Notes under the pieces: generated by a model
The model's input: only the letters and a program-made list of their open reading frames with translations
What the model was told of the DNA's origin: nothing
Databases searched by the model: none
Part shown: one piece after another, positions 30,098 through 39,864 of the stretch
Numbering within the stretch: position 1 is the first letter of the stretch
Layout of the letters: every line of letters begins with the position of its first letter
Translations under genes and position numbers: made by a program
Assembly (NCBI GenBank): GCA_029863645.1
Contig: JAOTVA010000008.1
Coordinates: forward strand, 1 to 64,000
Direction: 5' to 3'
From: Gemmatimonadota bacterium
GTDB lineage: Bacteria; Gemmatimonadota; Gemmatimonadetes; Longimicrobiales; Gaopeijiaceae
Length of the DNA: 64,000 nt

Positions 30098-30859
30098 TTG
30101 AAGCCGACCGCGTGGGGCGCCGGACTGGTCGATCTCTTACTCCCCGCCGGCTGCATCGCGTGCCGACATTGGATCCCCGGCGGACGAGGGGCGCCACATT
30201 TGTGCGGCCGGTGTACGAGCCTGTTGAGGCGAGCCTCCTGGCCCCGGTGCGAGCGTTGCCACCATCCTCGGGGAAGCGGCCGGACTGAGACGGATTACTG
30301 CCTCGAGTGTCAGGAGTGGGCTCCCGCCCTCGGTGCGGCGCGATACGCCTATGTCTTGCGCCCACCCGCGGACGACCTGGTGCATGCGCTCAAGTACGAG
30401 GACTGGCCGGAGCTCGCTGTCGTGATGGGGGACGACCTAGCTCGTTTGCCCATCCCAGATCGAAGCGGGACGGGGCGTCGCACGGTTGTCGTACCCGTAC
30501 CCACGACTGCAAGCCGCCTCAGGCGTCGCGGATACAACCAAGCCGAACTGCTCGCTCGCCGCGTCTCCGCGGTGCTCGACTTGCCGCTGTGCGAGGCACT
30601 GCTGCGGCCCACTGCTCGGCGTTCGCAGACGGCACTCACGCCGGCCGAGCGACGCGAAAACGTTCGAGGCACATTCGGGGCCTCGACGCCGGCCAGCTCT
30701 CGAATTCGGGGCGCTAGAGTCCTGCTGATCGACGACGTGCTGACTACGGGTGCGACGGCCTCCGAGGCTGCTGCGACCCTCGAACGTCATGGGGCCGAGA
30801 CCGTGACGCTGCTCACCTACGCTCGGGCGCTCGCCGCGGGGCCCGAAAAGTCCGCTTAG
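30098..30859 (+). CDS. comF: ComF family protein
   Basis: Cys-rich N-terminus and PRPP motif [18 protein letters not shown]. Confidence 0.9.
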   Translation: MKPTAWGAGLVDLLLPAGCIACRHWIPGGRGAPHLCGRCTSLLRRASWPRCERCHHPRGSGRTETDYCLECQEWAPALGAARYAYVLRPPADDLVHALKYEDWPELAVVMGDDLARLPIPDRSGTGRRTVVVPVPTTASRLRRRGYNQAELLARRVSAVLDLPLCEALLRPTARRSQTALTPAERRENVRGTFGASTPASSRIRGARVLLIDDVLTTGATASEAAATLERHGAETVTLLTYARALAAGPEKSA

Positions 30860-30914
30860 GCGTTATCTTAGCCCCCAAAACTCCTACTTGACCCAGGCGA
30901 AGGACCGAGACGAA

Positions 30915-31940
30915 ATGGCCATCCGCGTAGCGATCAACGGATTCGGACGCATCGGACGGAACGTTCTCCGGAGTGCAAAGCAGAGCGGTCGCACCGACAT
31001 CGACTTCGTAGCCGTGAACGACCTCACGGACGCGGCAACCCTGGCTCATCTGCTCCAGTACGATTCGGTACACGGGAAGTACCCGGGAGAAGTCGCGGTA
31101 TCCGCGAACGGGCTCCTGGTCGATGGCGACGAGATGCGCGTGCTCAGCGAGCGCGAGCCCGCGAACCTCCCGTGGGCGGAACTCGGCATCGACATCGTCA
31201 TCGAGTCGACGGGGCGCTTCACCGATCGCGCGTCCGCGAGCAAGCACCTCGATGCCGGAGCCGCCAAGGTGATCATCTCGGCGCCCGCGAAGCAGGAGGA
31301 CATCACCATCGTCCTGGGTGTGAACCAGGATGCCTACGACCCCGACGCCCATCACGTCATCTCCAACGCGAGCTGCACGACGAACTGCCTCGCGCCGGTG
31401 GTGAAGGTGATCACCGATACGTTCGGATTTCGGCACGGGCTGATGACGACGATCCACTCGTACACGAACGACCAGAAGATCCTCGACCTACCTCACAAGG
31501 ACCTGCGCCGAGCCCGCGCGGCGGCCATGTCGATGATCCCGACGACCACAGGCGCGGCCAAGGCCACCGGGCTGGTGCTCCCGGAAGTGGCCGGTCGCAT
31601 CGACGGCATGGCGATTCGTGTACCGACGCCTGATGTGTCGATCGTGGACCTCGTCGCAGAAGTGGACAAGGATACGTCGGAGGAAGAGGTCAACCATGCG
31701 TTCCGCGCTGCCGCGGCAGGCGCCATGAGCGGCATCCTCGCCGTGTCGGACACCCCGCTCGTCTCCATCGACTACACGGGTGACCCGCACAGCTCGACGG
31801 TCGACTCGATCTCCACTGCCGTGATGCAAGGGCGTATGGTCAAGGTCCTCGCCTGGTACGACAACGAGTGGGGGTACTCTTCGCGGGTCGTGGATCTCGT
31901 CCGCTTCGTGGGGGACAGGCTTCCCGGAAAGAAATCCTAG
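30915..31940 (+). CDS. gap: Glyceraldehyde-3-phosphate dehydrogenase, type I
   Basis: '[19 protein letters not shown]', '[16 protein letters not shown]', '[15 protein letters not shown]'. Confidence 0.97.
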   Translation: MAIRVAINGFGRIGRNVLRSAKQSGRTDIDFVAVNDLTDAATLAHLLQYDSVHGKYPGEVAVSANGLLVDGDEMRVLSEREPANLPWAELGIDIVIESTGRFTDRASASKHLDAGAAKVIISAPAKQEDITIVLGVNQDAYDPDAHHVISNASCTTNCLAPVVKVITDTFGFRHGLMTTIHSYTNDQKILDLPHKDLRRARAAAMSMIPTTTGAAKATGLVLPEVAGRIDGMAIRVPTPDVSIVDLVAEVDKDTSEEEVNHAFRAAAAGAMSGILAVSDTPLVSIDYTGDPHSSTVDSISTAVMQGRMVKVLAWYDNEWGYSSRVVDLVRFVGDRLPGKKS

Positions 31941-31975
31941 AGCACTACGAATCCACATCCGGCCCTGGAGCGCGT

Positions 31976-33178
31976 GTGAAGAAGGCCATCTCCGACATCG
32001 ACCCTGCGTGGCTCGAGGGTCGTACGGCGGTGGTGCGGGCCGACTTCAACGTCCCGCTAGATGACGGTCGCGTGTCCGACGACCATCGCCTGCGTGCCTC
32101 TCTCCCCACGCTCGATCTGCTTACGGCAGCAGGGGCCAGGGTCGTCCTGCTCTCCCACCTGGGCCGTCCAGATGGACCGAGCCCTGAACTCTCCCTGGCT
32201 CCCGTGGCGACCCGCCTCACCGAGCTCCTGGGTCGACCCGTCCAGTTCATCGGGGAGCTCGATGCCGGGAAGGTGGCTGCGGCGGTAGCGCACCTACCGG
32301 CAGCCTCGATCGGGCTGCTGGAAAACACCCGGTTCCTGGCCGGTGACGCTGAGAATGATCCCGCCCTGGCCGCTTCGTGGGCCGACCTCGGGGACATCTT
32401 CGTGAACGACGCATTCGGCGTCGCGCACCGTGCTCATGCGTCCACTGCGGGGCTCGCCGAGGCGATGATGGCCCGGGGAGGCGAGGCCGTCGCGGGTTTG
32501 CTGATGGCGAAGGAGCTGCTCTTTCTCGAAGACGCGCTGCTAGAGCCTGAGCGCCCGTTCACCGGCATCCTCGGAGGTGCGAAGATCTCGGGAAAGATCG
32601 GCGTCATCTCTGCGCTCCTCGGACGCGTGGATCGGCTCCTGATTGGAGGTGCCATGGCGAACACGTTCTTCATGGCCATGGGCTTGGACACGGGCAGCTC
32701 GCTCGTCGAGGAGGACAGCCTCGATCTAGCCAAGTCGCTCATGGAGCAGGGAGGGGAGCGACTGGTTCTCCCCGTTGACTGTGTGGTGACGCACGAGCTC
32801 CGGGAGGGGGCAGAGGCTCGTACCGTCGAGCGATCCGAGGTCGCTCAGGACGACAAGATCGTCGACATCGGTCCGCGCACCCGAGCGATGTTCGCCGAGG
32901 CGATCGGCGGCTCGAAGTCGATCCTGTGGAACGGCCCGATGGGCGTGTTCGAGATCGACCCGTTCGCGGAGGGAACGATCGCCATCGCTTGGGCCGTCGC
33001 CGCCGCATGCGACCGCGGGGCTCTGGGCGTGATCGGCGGTGGGGACTCCGGTGCCGCGGTCGAACGCGCTGGTGTCGCCGATCGCGTGACGCACGTGTCG
33101 ACGGGCGGCGGTGCCTCGATCAAGCTCTTGGCCGGCGCGAAGATGCCGGGCCTGGACTCACTCACCGAAAAGGGGTGA
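31976..33178 (+). CDS. pgk: Phosphoglycerate kinase
   Basis: 'VVRADFNVPLDDGRVSDDHRLRASLPTL', 'ILGGAKISGKIGVI', 'GGGDSGAAVERAG'; GTG start at 31976. Confidence 0.97.
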   Translation: MKKAISDIDPAWLEGRTAVVRADFNVPLDDGRVSDDHRLRASLPTLDLLTAAGARVVLLSHLGRPDGPSPELSLAPVATRLTELLGRPVQFIGELDAGKVAAAVAHLPAASIGLLENTRFLAGDAENDPALAASWADLGDIFVNDAFGVAHRAHASTAGLAEAMMARGGEAVAGLLMAKELLFLEDALLEPERPFTGILGGAKISGKIGVISALLGRVDRLLIGGAMANTFFMAMGLDTGSSLVEEDSLDLAKSLMEQGGERLVLPVDCVVTHELREGAEARTVERSEVAQDDKIVDIGPRTRAMFAEAIGGSKSILWNGPMGVFEIDPFAEGTIAIAWAVAAACDRGALGVIGGGDSGAAVERAGVADRVTHVSTGGGASIKLLAGAKMPGLDSLTEKG

Positions 33179-33185
33179 CAGGACC

Positions 33186-33929
33186 GTGTCGGTGATCGCG
33201 GGCAACTGGAAGATGCACCTGGGGCCTGCCGAGGCCCGGACCTTCCTCGAGGGGCTGAGCCTGGGAGATGTCCCGGCGCAGCAGGAGCTCTTGATCTTCC
33301 CACCGTCGGTGACGCTCGCGTCGCTCGTGGCCGATCCGAGTCGGCCCGCGCGGGTCCAGGTAGGGATCCAGAACATCCACTGGGAGGACCAAGGCGCGTT
33401 CACGGGTGAGGTGTCGGCGGGGATGGCGGCCGAAGTGGGCGCGACCTTCGCGCTCATCGGACATTCGGAACGAAGGCACGTATTCGGCGAGACCGACGAG
33501 GAAGTCTCCCTCAAGGTGACGGCGGCGTACAGACACGGACTAGTTCCCGTCGTCTGCGTGGGCGAGACGCTCGAGGAACGGCGCGCCGGGCGCGTGGACG
33601 AAGTGATCCTTCGCCAGCTCGACGCCGCGCTCAGCGCTTTCCCGGCACAGGGCCGTGTCCTGCTGGCCTACGAGCCGGTCTGGGCGATCGGCACGGGTGA
33701 GACGGCGACGCCCCAGGACGCATCAGCGGCCCACGCGACGCTCCGCAGGAGGCTTACGGATGCCCTCGGCGTAGCCAAGGCCCGCGAGGTCGCCATCCTG
33801 TACGGCGGATCTGTGAAGCCGGCCAACGCCGCGGAGCTTCTCGATGCCACTGACGTCGATGGGGTCCTGGTCGGCGGCGCCAGCCTCGACCCGGAGTCCT
33901 TCGCCCGCATCGCCTCGGCGGGGTCCTGA
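33186..33929 (+). CDS. tpiA: Triose-phosphate isomerase
   Basis: 'VIAGNWKMHLGPAEA', 'IGHSERRHVFGETDEEV', 'AYEPVWAIGTGETATP', 'ILYGGSVKPANA'. Confidence 0.97.
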   Translation: MSVIAGNWKMHLGPAEARTFLEGLSLGDVPAQQELLIFPPSVTLASLVADPSRPARVQVGIQNIHWEDQGAFTGEVSAGMAAEVGATFALIGHSERRHVFGETDEEVSLKVTAAYRHGLVPVVCVGETLEERRAGRVDEVILRQLDAALSAFPAQGRVLLAYEPVWAIGTGETATPQDASAAHATLRRRLTDALGVAKAREVAILYGGSVKPANAAELLDATDVDGVLVGGASLDPESFARIASAGS

Positions 33930-34016
33930 TCCAGATGCTCCGGCTCACCGTCCCGTTGACACCCTTTCTGGGCTCTCAGAGCTTTAGCGCTGCACTTCGA
34001 TAGGAATAACAAGACG

Positions 34017-34394
34017 ATGTATGGAATCCTGCTCGCCGTCCTCGTTCTGGACGGCATCTTCATGTCCGTCGTGATCTTGCTCCAGTCCGGAAAGGGCGGT
34101 GGTCTCGCTGCCGTGGGTGGAGGAGCGGCCATGACCGAGGGTATCCTAGGCGGTCGCCAGGCCACGACGATGATGACCCGTGCCACCTGGACGTCCGGCA
34201 CGATCTTCATGGTCCTCGCGCTGGTCCTGTCGATCATGTCGTCCAGGGCCCAGGCACCCCAGTCGGTAATCCAGGTCCCGATTCCGGCTGGGGCGGAGTC
34301 GCCCGAGCCTGTGATTCCGGGCTTCGGAGGCCAACCCGTCGAAGTGCCCGCACCGGTGGGCGGCGCGCCCGCCGCGGAACCCCCGGCCAACTGA
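34017..34394 (+). CDS. secG: Preprotein translocase subunit SecG
   Basis: Two TM segments, 'VVILLQSGKGGGLAAVGGG', downstream of tpiA. Confidence 0.92.
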   Translation: MYGILLAVLVLDGIFMSVVILLQSGKGGGLAAVGGGAAMTEGILGGRQATTMMTRATWTSGTIFMVLALVLSIMSSRAQAPQSVIQVPIPAGAESPEPVIPGFGGQPVEVPAPVGGAPAAEPPAN

Positions 34395-34444
34395 GGTCGG
34401 TTCGCCGGGCCCCTGAGCTCTAACCCGTAGGGAGTGAATCGAGC

Positions 34445-35851
34445 GTGGCTCGAATCGAAGTCCCGATGCCTCAGATGGGCGAGTCCATCGCGGAAGGCAC
34501 GGTGTCCAAGTGGCTCAAGCTGGTCGGTGAGGCCGTCGAGCGAGACGAGCCGATCCTAGAGATCTCCACGGACAAGGTCGACGCGGAAATTCCCGCGCCC
34601 GCGGCAGGTACGCTGGTCGAGATCTCCGTCGCGGAAGGTGAGACGGTGGAGGTCGGGACCGTTGTCGCCTATATCGACCCGGACGGTGGCGCACCCTCGG
34701 TCGAGGTGGCGCCGCCCGCCCAGGAGGCCCCTGCGGAGCCTGCGCCTGTCCAGCCCGAACCGGCCATGGCCGCTGCGGCTGCTGCCCCAACGCCCGCACA
34801 ACGGACTTCGCACGATCCGGCTCCCCCGTTCATCCCGCCACGTGGTGCGCCTGTGGGGGACGACGAGCGCCTCCGCCAGCGCTCAACGCCCGTCGTGCGC
34901 AAGATCGCCGAGGAACACGGCATCGACATCGGCGCGGTCCCGGGGACCGGGCACGCGGGTCGGGTGACGAAGCAGGACATCCTCGGCTTCATCGACGGCG
35001 GGGCACCCACCCCGGCCGAGCCCCCGGCCGCTTCGCCCTCACCTCCCGCGGCTTCCGCCTCGGCGCGGCCCGCCCCCTCGGCGGCGCCCTCGGATCTGTG
35101 GACGGCCTTCTACAAGGAGGTGCAGCATCCGGAGTACTCGGTGCGCGCCGCCGACCACGTCGAGCCGATGGACAAGATCCGGCGGCTCACGGCCGAGCAC
35201 ATGGTGCTGGCCAAACGCGTGGCGCCCCACGTTCATTCGTTCATCGAGATCGACTTCTCGGCCATCGACCGGATCAGAGCCGAAGGCAAGGCCCGCTGGG
35301 CCGCACAGGGCGCACGCGTGAGCTACACGGCGTTCGTCGCATGGGCCGTTTCCCGCGTGCTGCGTGACTTCCCGACCGTGAATTCGGCGGTGTCGGGCGA
35401 CAACATCATCTTCCGCGGCAATGTGAATCTCGGCATGGCGGTCGATCTGGATCCGGGCCTCATCGTGCCCGTCATCCACGATGCGGACCACCTCGGCCTC
35501 GTCGGAATCGGCAACAAGATCGTCGACCTCGCGACGCGGGCCAGGGACCGCAAGCTGGTGCCCAGCGAAATCCAAGGCTCGACCTTCTCCATCACCAATC
35601 CAGGCGTGCTCGGCACGCTCGTCGGCATGCCCATCATTCCCAAGGGCACGTCGGCCATTCTCGGCACGGGTGCGGTCGAGAAGCGTGTGGTCGTCGTGAC
35701 CGACCCTAAGACCGGTACCGACTCCACGGCGATTCGCAAGCGGGCGTTCTTCTCACTCGCGTACGATCACCGAATCGTCGACGGCGCGGACGCCGCACGA
35801 TTTCTGGCGCGCCTCAAGGACACTCTCGAGAGCTTCCCCGAGGACGCATGA
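34445..35851 (+). CDS. 2-oxo acid dehydrogenase E2 (dihydrolipoamide acyltransferase)
   Basis: Lipoyl domain 'EISTDKVDAEIPAPAAGTL', E3-binding 'STPVVRKIAEEHGIDIGAVPGTGHAGRVTKQDI', catalytic 'LAYDHRIVDGADAARFL'. Confidence 0.95.
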   Translation: MARIEVPMPQMGESIAEGTVSKWLKLVGEAVERDEPILEISTDKVDAEIPAPAAGTLVEISVAEGETVEVGTVVAYIDPDGGAPSVEVAPPAQEAPAEPAPVQPEPAMAAAAAAPTPAQRTSHDPAPPFIPPRGAPVGDDERLRQRSTPVVRKIAEEHGIDIGAVPGTGHAGRVTKQDILGFIDGGAPTPAEPPAASPSPPAASASARPAPSAAPSDLWTAFYKEVQHPEYSVRAADHVEPMDKIRRLTAEHMVLAKRVAPHVHSFIEIDFSAIDRIRAEGKARWAAQGARVSYTAFVAWAVSRVLRDFPTVNSAVSGDNIIFRGNVNLGMAVDLDPGLIVPVIHDADHLGLVGIGNKIVDLATRARDRKLVPSEIQGSTFSITNPGVLGTLVGMPIIPKGTSAILGTGAVEKRVVVVTDPKTGTDSTAIRKRAFFSLAYDHRIVDGADAARFLARLKDTLESFPEDA

Positions 35852-36513
35852 CCGCGGGCCGACGCCCGCTCTCCGTCTACCGGGCCGGCACGGTCCCGTA
35901 CGGAGATGGCCTCGCCCTCCAGGCGGATCTTGTCGCCCGGCGACGGAGCGGTGAGATCCCGGACACGCTGGTTTTGCTGGAGCACCCCCACGTCATCACG
36001 CTCGGTTCGAGTTCGGACAGGGCGCACGTGCTACTGGCCGAAGAGGAGCGCGAGGCCCGGGGGGTCGAACTCCACGAGGTAGGGCGGGGGGGCGACGTAA
36101 CGTACCACGGCCCAGGCCAGCTGGTCGCCTACCCCATCATCGACCTCAAGCCCGATCGCAAGGACCTGCATGCGTATCTGCGCGACCTGGAGGAAGTCAT
36201 GATCCGCGTTGCGACGTCGTTTGGTGTCGTTGCTCGGCGGCGCGAGGGCCTCACGGGTGCGTGGACCGACCGGGGTAAGCTCGCGGCCATCGGCGTGCGC
36301 GTATCGTCGCAGTGGATTGCATCCCATGGAGCAGCGCTCAACGTCAGCTCGGACCTCGGGTTCTTCGATGCGATCGTGCCGTGTGGGCTCCAGGGCGAGA
36401 GTGTCACCTCGCTCGAACACGAGCTGGGCGCGCCCGTGGCATTGGAGAAGGTTGCCGGGACGCTCGCAGGGCGATTCGCCGAAGTGTTCGAGTGCGATAT
36501 TGTCGTCGCCTAG
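35848..36513 (+). CDS. lipB: Octanoyltransferase
   Basis: 'LLEHPHVITLGSSS', 'GRGGDVTYHGPGQLVAYPIIDLK', 'VSSQWIASHGAALNV'. Confidence 0.95.
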   Translation: MTAGRRPLSVYRAGTVPYGDGLALQADLVARRRSGEIPDTLVLLEHPHVITLGSSSDRAHVLLAEEEREARGVELHEVGRGGDVTYHGPGQLVAYPIIDLKPDRKDLHAYLRDLEEVMIRVATSFGVVARRREGLTGAWTDRGKLAAIGVRVSSQWIASHGAALNVSSDLGFFDAIVPCGLQGESVTSLEHELGAPVALEKVAGTLAGRFAEVFECDIVVA

Positions 36514-36532
36514 GCAACACTGTTTAGGGTAA

Positions 36533-36558
36533 ATTCGGGCCCTGACCAGGGCCCGAAT
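36533..36558 (+). terminator. Intrinsic terminator-like hairpin after lipB
   Basis: Perfect 11-bp inverted repeat ATTCGGGCCCT-GACC-AGGGCCCGAAT 20 nt after the lipB stop; weak T-tract. Confidence 0.5.
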
Positions 36559-37114
36559 CACCTAGTATTTTGCAAGTGACGGACGGTGCTATCGTGAGTT
36601 TTCGGGAAAGTATGTTCCCGAATTCAAATGTTTTCGAATGTTCTGAATCCTCCCAAGTGGCTTCTTAAGTAGAATCGGTAAACTGTTTCAGAACATGTAG
36701 TTACTTCGTCCTCCTCAAGTACACGGATGTTTGCCGACGGAGGCCTTGCAAGGGCCTCGGTCGCCCCTTAACATGTTCTCGCGTTTCAGATGTGGCTCAT
36801 CGAGATCGATGGCGTTGGTCATCCCTTGATGAATCTGAGATGTGAGTTGCCGGGCGCGACGGCGCAGCGGTGACAGGCGAACCAGGACTTGGGACATCTT
36901 GGCGAGCACGACGGGGGAGGTCGCTGGCCCCCGCCGAACAGCCCCAAAGAAAAGAGCTCGGGGCGCCTCCGGTCACTGACTGCGTGACATCGAGGAGGGA
37001 GGGAGAAAGGTCCAGCCACCTTCACGAAGGTGGACCCAAGCCGGACCATGATCCCGCCAGCGCAGAAGGGACCGCCGGGCGAGTGTCGTGAATGCCGCCA
37101 GGGGCCCTCGAGAA

Positions 37115-37161
37115 GAAGCGGCCCGGTCGTGGGTAACTGCGATCGGGCCGCTTCGCTTTTT
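37115..37161 (+). terminator. Intrinsic terminator in the carA leader
   Basis: GAAGCGGCCCGGTCG / CGATCGGGCCGCTTC 15-bp stem with one G-U, 10-nt loop, then GCTTTTT. Confidence 0.75.
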
Positions 37162-37208
37162 ACCCCAGCTTGACCGTCGATCTGCACTGGGTAGCTTTTT
37201 CGCGACCC

Positions 37209-38351
37209 ATGTCGCTAAAGCCGAGGCCCACCCTGGATCCCACAGCCTACCTCCTCTTGGAAGACGGGCGCCGCTTCGACGGAGCGCTGATCGGTGCCGG
37301 GAAGCTCTCGCACGGAGAAGTGGTCTTCAACACGTGCATGACGGGTTACCAGGAGGTCCTCACGGACCCGTCGTACACGGGCCAGCTCGTGACGATGACG
37401 TACCCGCTGATTGGGAACTACGGCGTCAACTCTACGGACCGTGAGTCGCCAGCCCCACGTGTGTCGGGGTTCATCGTGCGCGAGGCCTCCCGGATGCACT
37501 CGTCGTGGCGGGCCGAGCAGGGGCTCGACGAATACCTAGCCGAAAGCGGCGTGACCGGGATCGCGGATATCGACACGCGCGCATTGACGCGCCACATCCG
37601 CTCCCATGGGGCGATGAGGGGCGCCATCGCGCCAATCGAGCTCGACGAGGAAGAGGTCTTGGCGGGGGTCCGCGCGCAGCCGCGCATGGAAGGGCTCGAT
37701 CTTGCGTCGGGAGTCTCCACGGAGGAGCCCTACGTGGTCGATGCGGTCGGCGAGGAGCGCTTCAGAGTCCTCGCGTACGACTTCGGGGTGAAGGCCCATT
37801 CTCCGAAGCTGCTCGCCGAGCGCGGCTGCCGCGTGACGGTGATCCCGGCCGGGACGCCTGTAGAAGAGATCCTGGCCGACCCGCCCGACGGGCTCTTCGT
37901 GTCGAACGGACCGGGCGACCCGGCCGCGGTCGAACGGGCAACGGCTGCGATCGTCGGACTCGCGGAGGCGAACGTACCCGTTTTCGGAATTTGCCTCGGC
38001 CACCAGCTGATCTGTCGCGCCTTTGGTGCGACGACGTTCAAGCTCCCGTTCGGGCACCACGGCGGAAACCACCCTGTGAAGAACCTGGACCGGGACACCG
38101 TGGAGATCACGTCGCAGAACCACGGGTTCGCCGTGCAGGGTGGGGAGGGGGACGAGATTCCGGGCGCTCCGGGCCTCCGACTCACGCACACGAACCTCTA
38201 CGACGACACCGTTGAGGGCGTGGAGCATCGCACGCTGCCCGTGCTGGCCGTCCAGTATCACCCAGAGGCTGCGCCGGGGCCTCACGACAGTCGATATCTC
38301 TTCGACAGCTTCATCGGTTTGATGGAGGAGCGGAGCCGGTCCGGAGCCTGA
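37209..38351 (+). CDS. carA: Carbamoyl-phosphate synthase small subunit
   Basis: 'FNTCMTGYQEVLTDPSYTGQLVTMTYPLIGNYG', class I GATase 'FGICLGHQLI'; start at ATG 37209. Confidence 0.95.
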   Translation: MSLKPRPTLDPTAYLLLEDGRRFDGALIGAGKLSHGEVVFNTCMTGYQEVLTDPSYTGQLVTMTYPLIGNYGVNSTDRESPAPRVSGFIVREASRMHSSWRAEQGLDEYLAESGVTGIADIDTRALTRHIRSHGAMRGAIAPIELDEEEVLAGVRAQPRMEGLDLASGVSTEEPYVVDAVGEERFRVLAYDFGVKAHSPKLLAERGCRVTVIPAGTPVEEILADPPDGLFVSNGPGDPAAVERATAAIVGLAEANVPVFGICLGHQLICRAFGATTFKLPFGHHGGNHPVKNLDRDTVEITSQNHGFAVQGGEGDEIPGAPGLRLTHTNLYDDTVEGVEHRTLPVLAVQYHPEAAPGPHDSRYLFDSFIGLMEERSRSGA

Positions 38352-38500
38352 TCGGCCCTCGCTGAGGGGCGGGTAGGTCGCCCTCGCAAGTCCATCTGCC
38401 CCAACGACTCCCGACCACCTTGCGGCCCTCCCGAGTGCTCGTTACCGTCCCTGCCCAATCGATCTTGGATGGTCGGATCGTACGCCGCTCTGGAGGGAGC

Positions 38501-38800
38501 ATGACGAAGGCAGACTTGGTTGAACAGGTGGCCGAAGCCATCGGCCCCGGCATCACCAAGAAGGACTGCGCACTCGTCGTTGACGGATTCCTGAATGCCG
38601 TCAAACTCGCTCTGGCCAACGGCGAGAACATCGAGATCCGCGGCTTCGGCACCTTCAAGGTTCGCAAGCGCAAGACGCGTATGGCGAGGAACCCGCGGAC
38701 CGGCGATCCCGTCGAGGTGCCGCAGCGGTCGGTGCCCGTGTTCAAGCCCTCCAAGCACCTACGCACCAGGGTTGAGCGTCTCGACGAGATTGGCGTCTGA
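38501..38800 (+). CDS. HU/IHF family DNA-binding protein
   Basis: 'MTKADLVEQVAEAIGPGITKKDCALVVDGFLNAVKLALANGENIEIRGFGTFKVRKRKTRMARNPRTGD'; SD TGGAGGGA. Confidence 0.95.
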   Translation: MTKADLVEQVAEAIGPGITKKDCALVVDGFLNAVKLALANGENIEIRGFGTFKVRKRKTRMARNPRTGDPVEVPQRSVPVFKPSKHLRTRVERLDEIGV

Positions 38801-38839
38801 CCCGAGCCGTTTAACAGCCCTCGTCCCAGAGGCGTCTAA

Positions 38840-39403
38840 TTGTCGGTGAGGGACGAGGAGCGTCTGGGCGGGGATCCATCGGATCTTGAGTTGGTCCATG
38901 CGGGCCGTTCTGGGGACGACTCCGCGCTGGGGGAACTCGTCAAAAGGCATCACGCCGCTGCGTACCGCGTCGCGGTGTCCCTCGTGAACGAAGACGACGT
39001 TGCGCAGGACGTGGTGCAGGATGCGTTCATCAAGGCGTTCAGAGCACTGGGTGGCTTTCGGGGGGATGCGTCCTTCCGTACCTGGTTGCTTACGATCACG
39101 GCGAACGAGGCTCGCGGCGCCCTGCGGCGCAGCAGCCGCCGAAAGGAGACGGCGCTGGAGGATGCGGGACCGGTACAGTCCGAGGCGATGGGGCCAGCGC
39201 AGGCTGCCGTGGTCTCTCAAGAGGCCGGCAGGGCGAGGGCGATGCTGGAACGACTCCCCGAGAAGCAGAGGCTTTCCGTGTCTCTGCGGATAGAAGAGGG
39301 GCTTAGCTTCAAAGAGATCGGAGAGGTTATCGGATCGAGTGAGGGCGCAGCACGGGTGAACTACTTCCACGGAATCCGACGGCTCAGGGAGCTGATGGAA
39401 TGA
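38840..39403 (+). CDS. ECF-type RNA polymerase sigma factor
   Basis: Region 2 'DVVQDAFIKAFRALGGFRGDASFRTWLLTITANEARGALRR', region 4 'LPEKQRLSVSLRIEEGLSFKEIGEVIGSSEGAARVNYFHGIRRLRELME'. Confidence 0.93.
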   Translation: MSVRDEERLGGDPSDLELVHAGRSGDDSALGELVKRHHAAAYRVAVSLVNEDDVAQDVVQDAFIKAFRALGGFRGDASFRTWLLTITANEARGALRRSSRRKETALEDAGPVQSEAMGPAQAAVVSQEAGRARAMLERLPEKQRLSVSLRIEEGLSFKEIGEVIGSSEGAARVNYFHGIRRLRELME

Positions 39404-39864
39404 ACAACGAAGCGTGTGGGACGGTTCGGGAGCTGATTCCCGACTTCGTCGGTGGCCGACTGGCGGCCACCGATGTCGGGGTCGTGGAGCGTCACGTCCC
39501 GGACTGTGCTGAGTGCGCCGCTGAACTCGCGCTCGCGCGCGTCGTTTTGGCGAGTCGGCTCGCGCCGCCGCCCCAGCTCTTGGAACGTCTCCTTCGGTCG
39601 GTCGAATCCGTCCGCACCCAGCCTGCACGGACGTGGTGGGGGATCTCGGCGGCGGCCATCGCCGCGCTCGCACTAGGCATCGGGATCTCCTCCGATCCTG
39701 CAGCCCAGATCCCGGTCGACGTCCCGGGATATGCCTATGAAGTAGAGGAGGGCGATATCTGGTTGAGCGACGACGGGCTCGTCGCGGGTGCGCCGTTGTT
39801 CGATGGGCTGAGCGACGACGCGCTGCTGCAACTCTTGGATGAGCTTTCCGGGGGGTCTGCATGA
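39400..39864 (+). CDS. Anti-sigma factor with zinc-finger (ZAS) domain
   Basis: 'VVERHVPDCAECAAEL' (Hx3Cx2C), single TM; ATGA overlap with sigma gene. Confidence 0.85.
   Translation: MNNEACGTVRELIPDFVGGRLAATDVGVVERHVPDCAECAAELALARVVLASRLAPPPQLLERLLRSVESVRTQPARTWWGISAAAIAALALGIGISSDPAAQIPVDVPGYAYEVEEGDIWLSDDGLVAGAPLFDGLSDDALLQLLDELSGGSA

Noticed and set aside
36715-36909. 64-aa minus-strand ORF (MLAKMSQVLVRLSPLRRRARQLTSQ...)
   Set aside because: No recognisable family and no clear SD; composition slightly protein-like so a BLASTP check is worthwhile, but not called
36900-37161. RNase P RNA or tmRNA in the carA upstream gap
   Set aside because: 'GGGAGAAAGGTCCAGCC' only loosely resembles GAGGAAAGTCC, and no ACAGAA/P4 partner or tmRNA T-arm/CCA end is present
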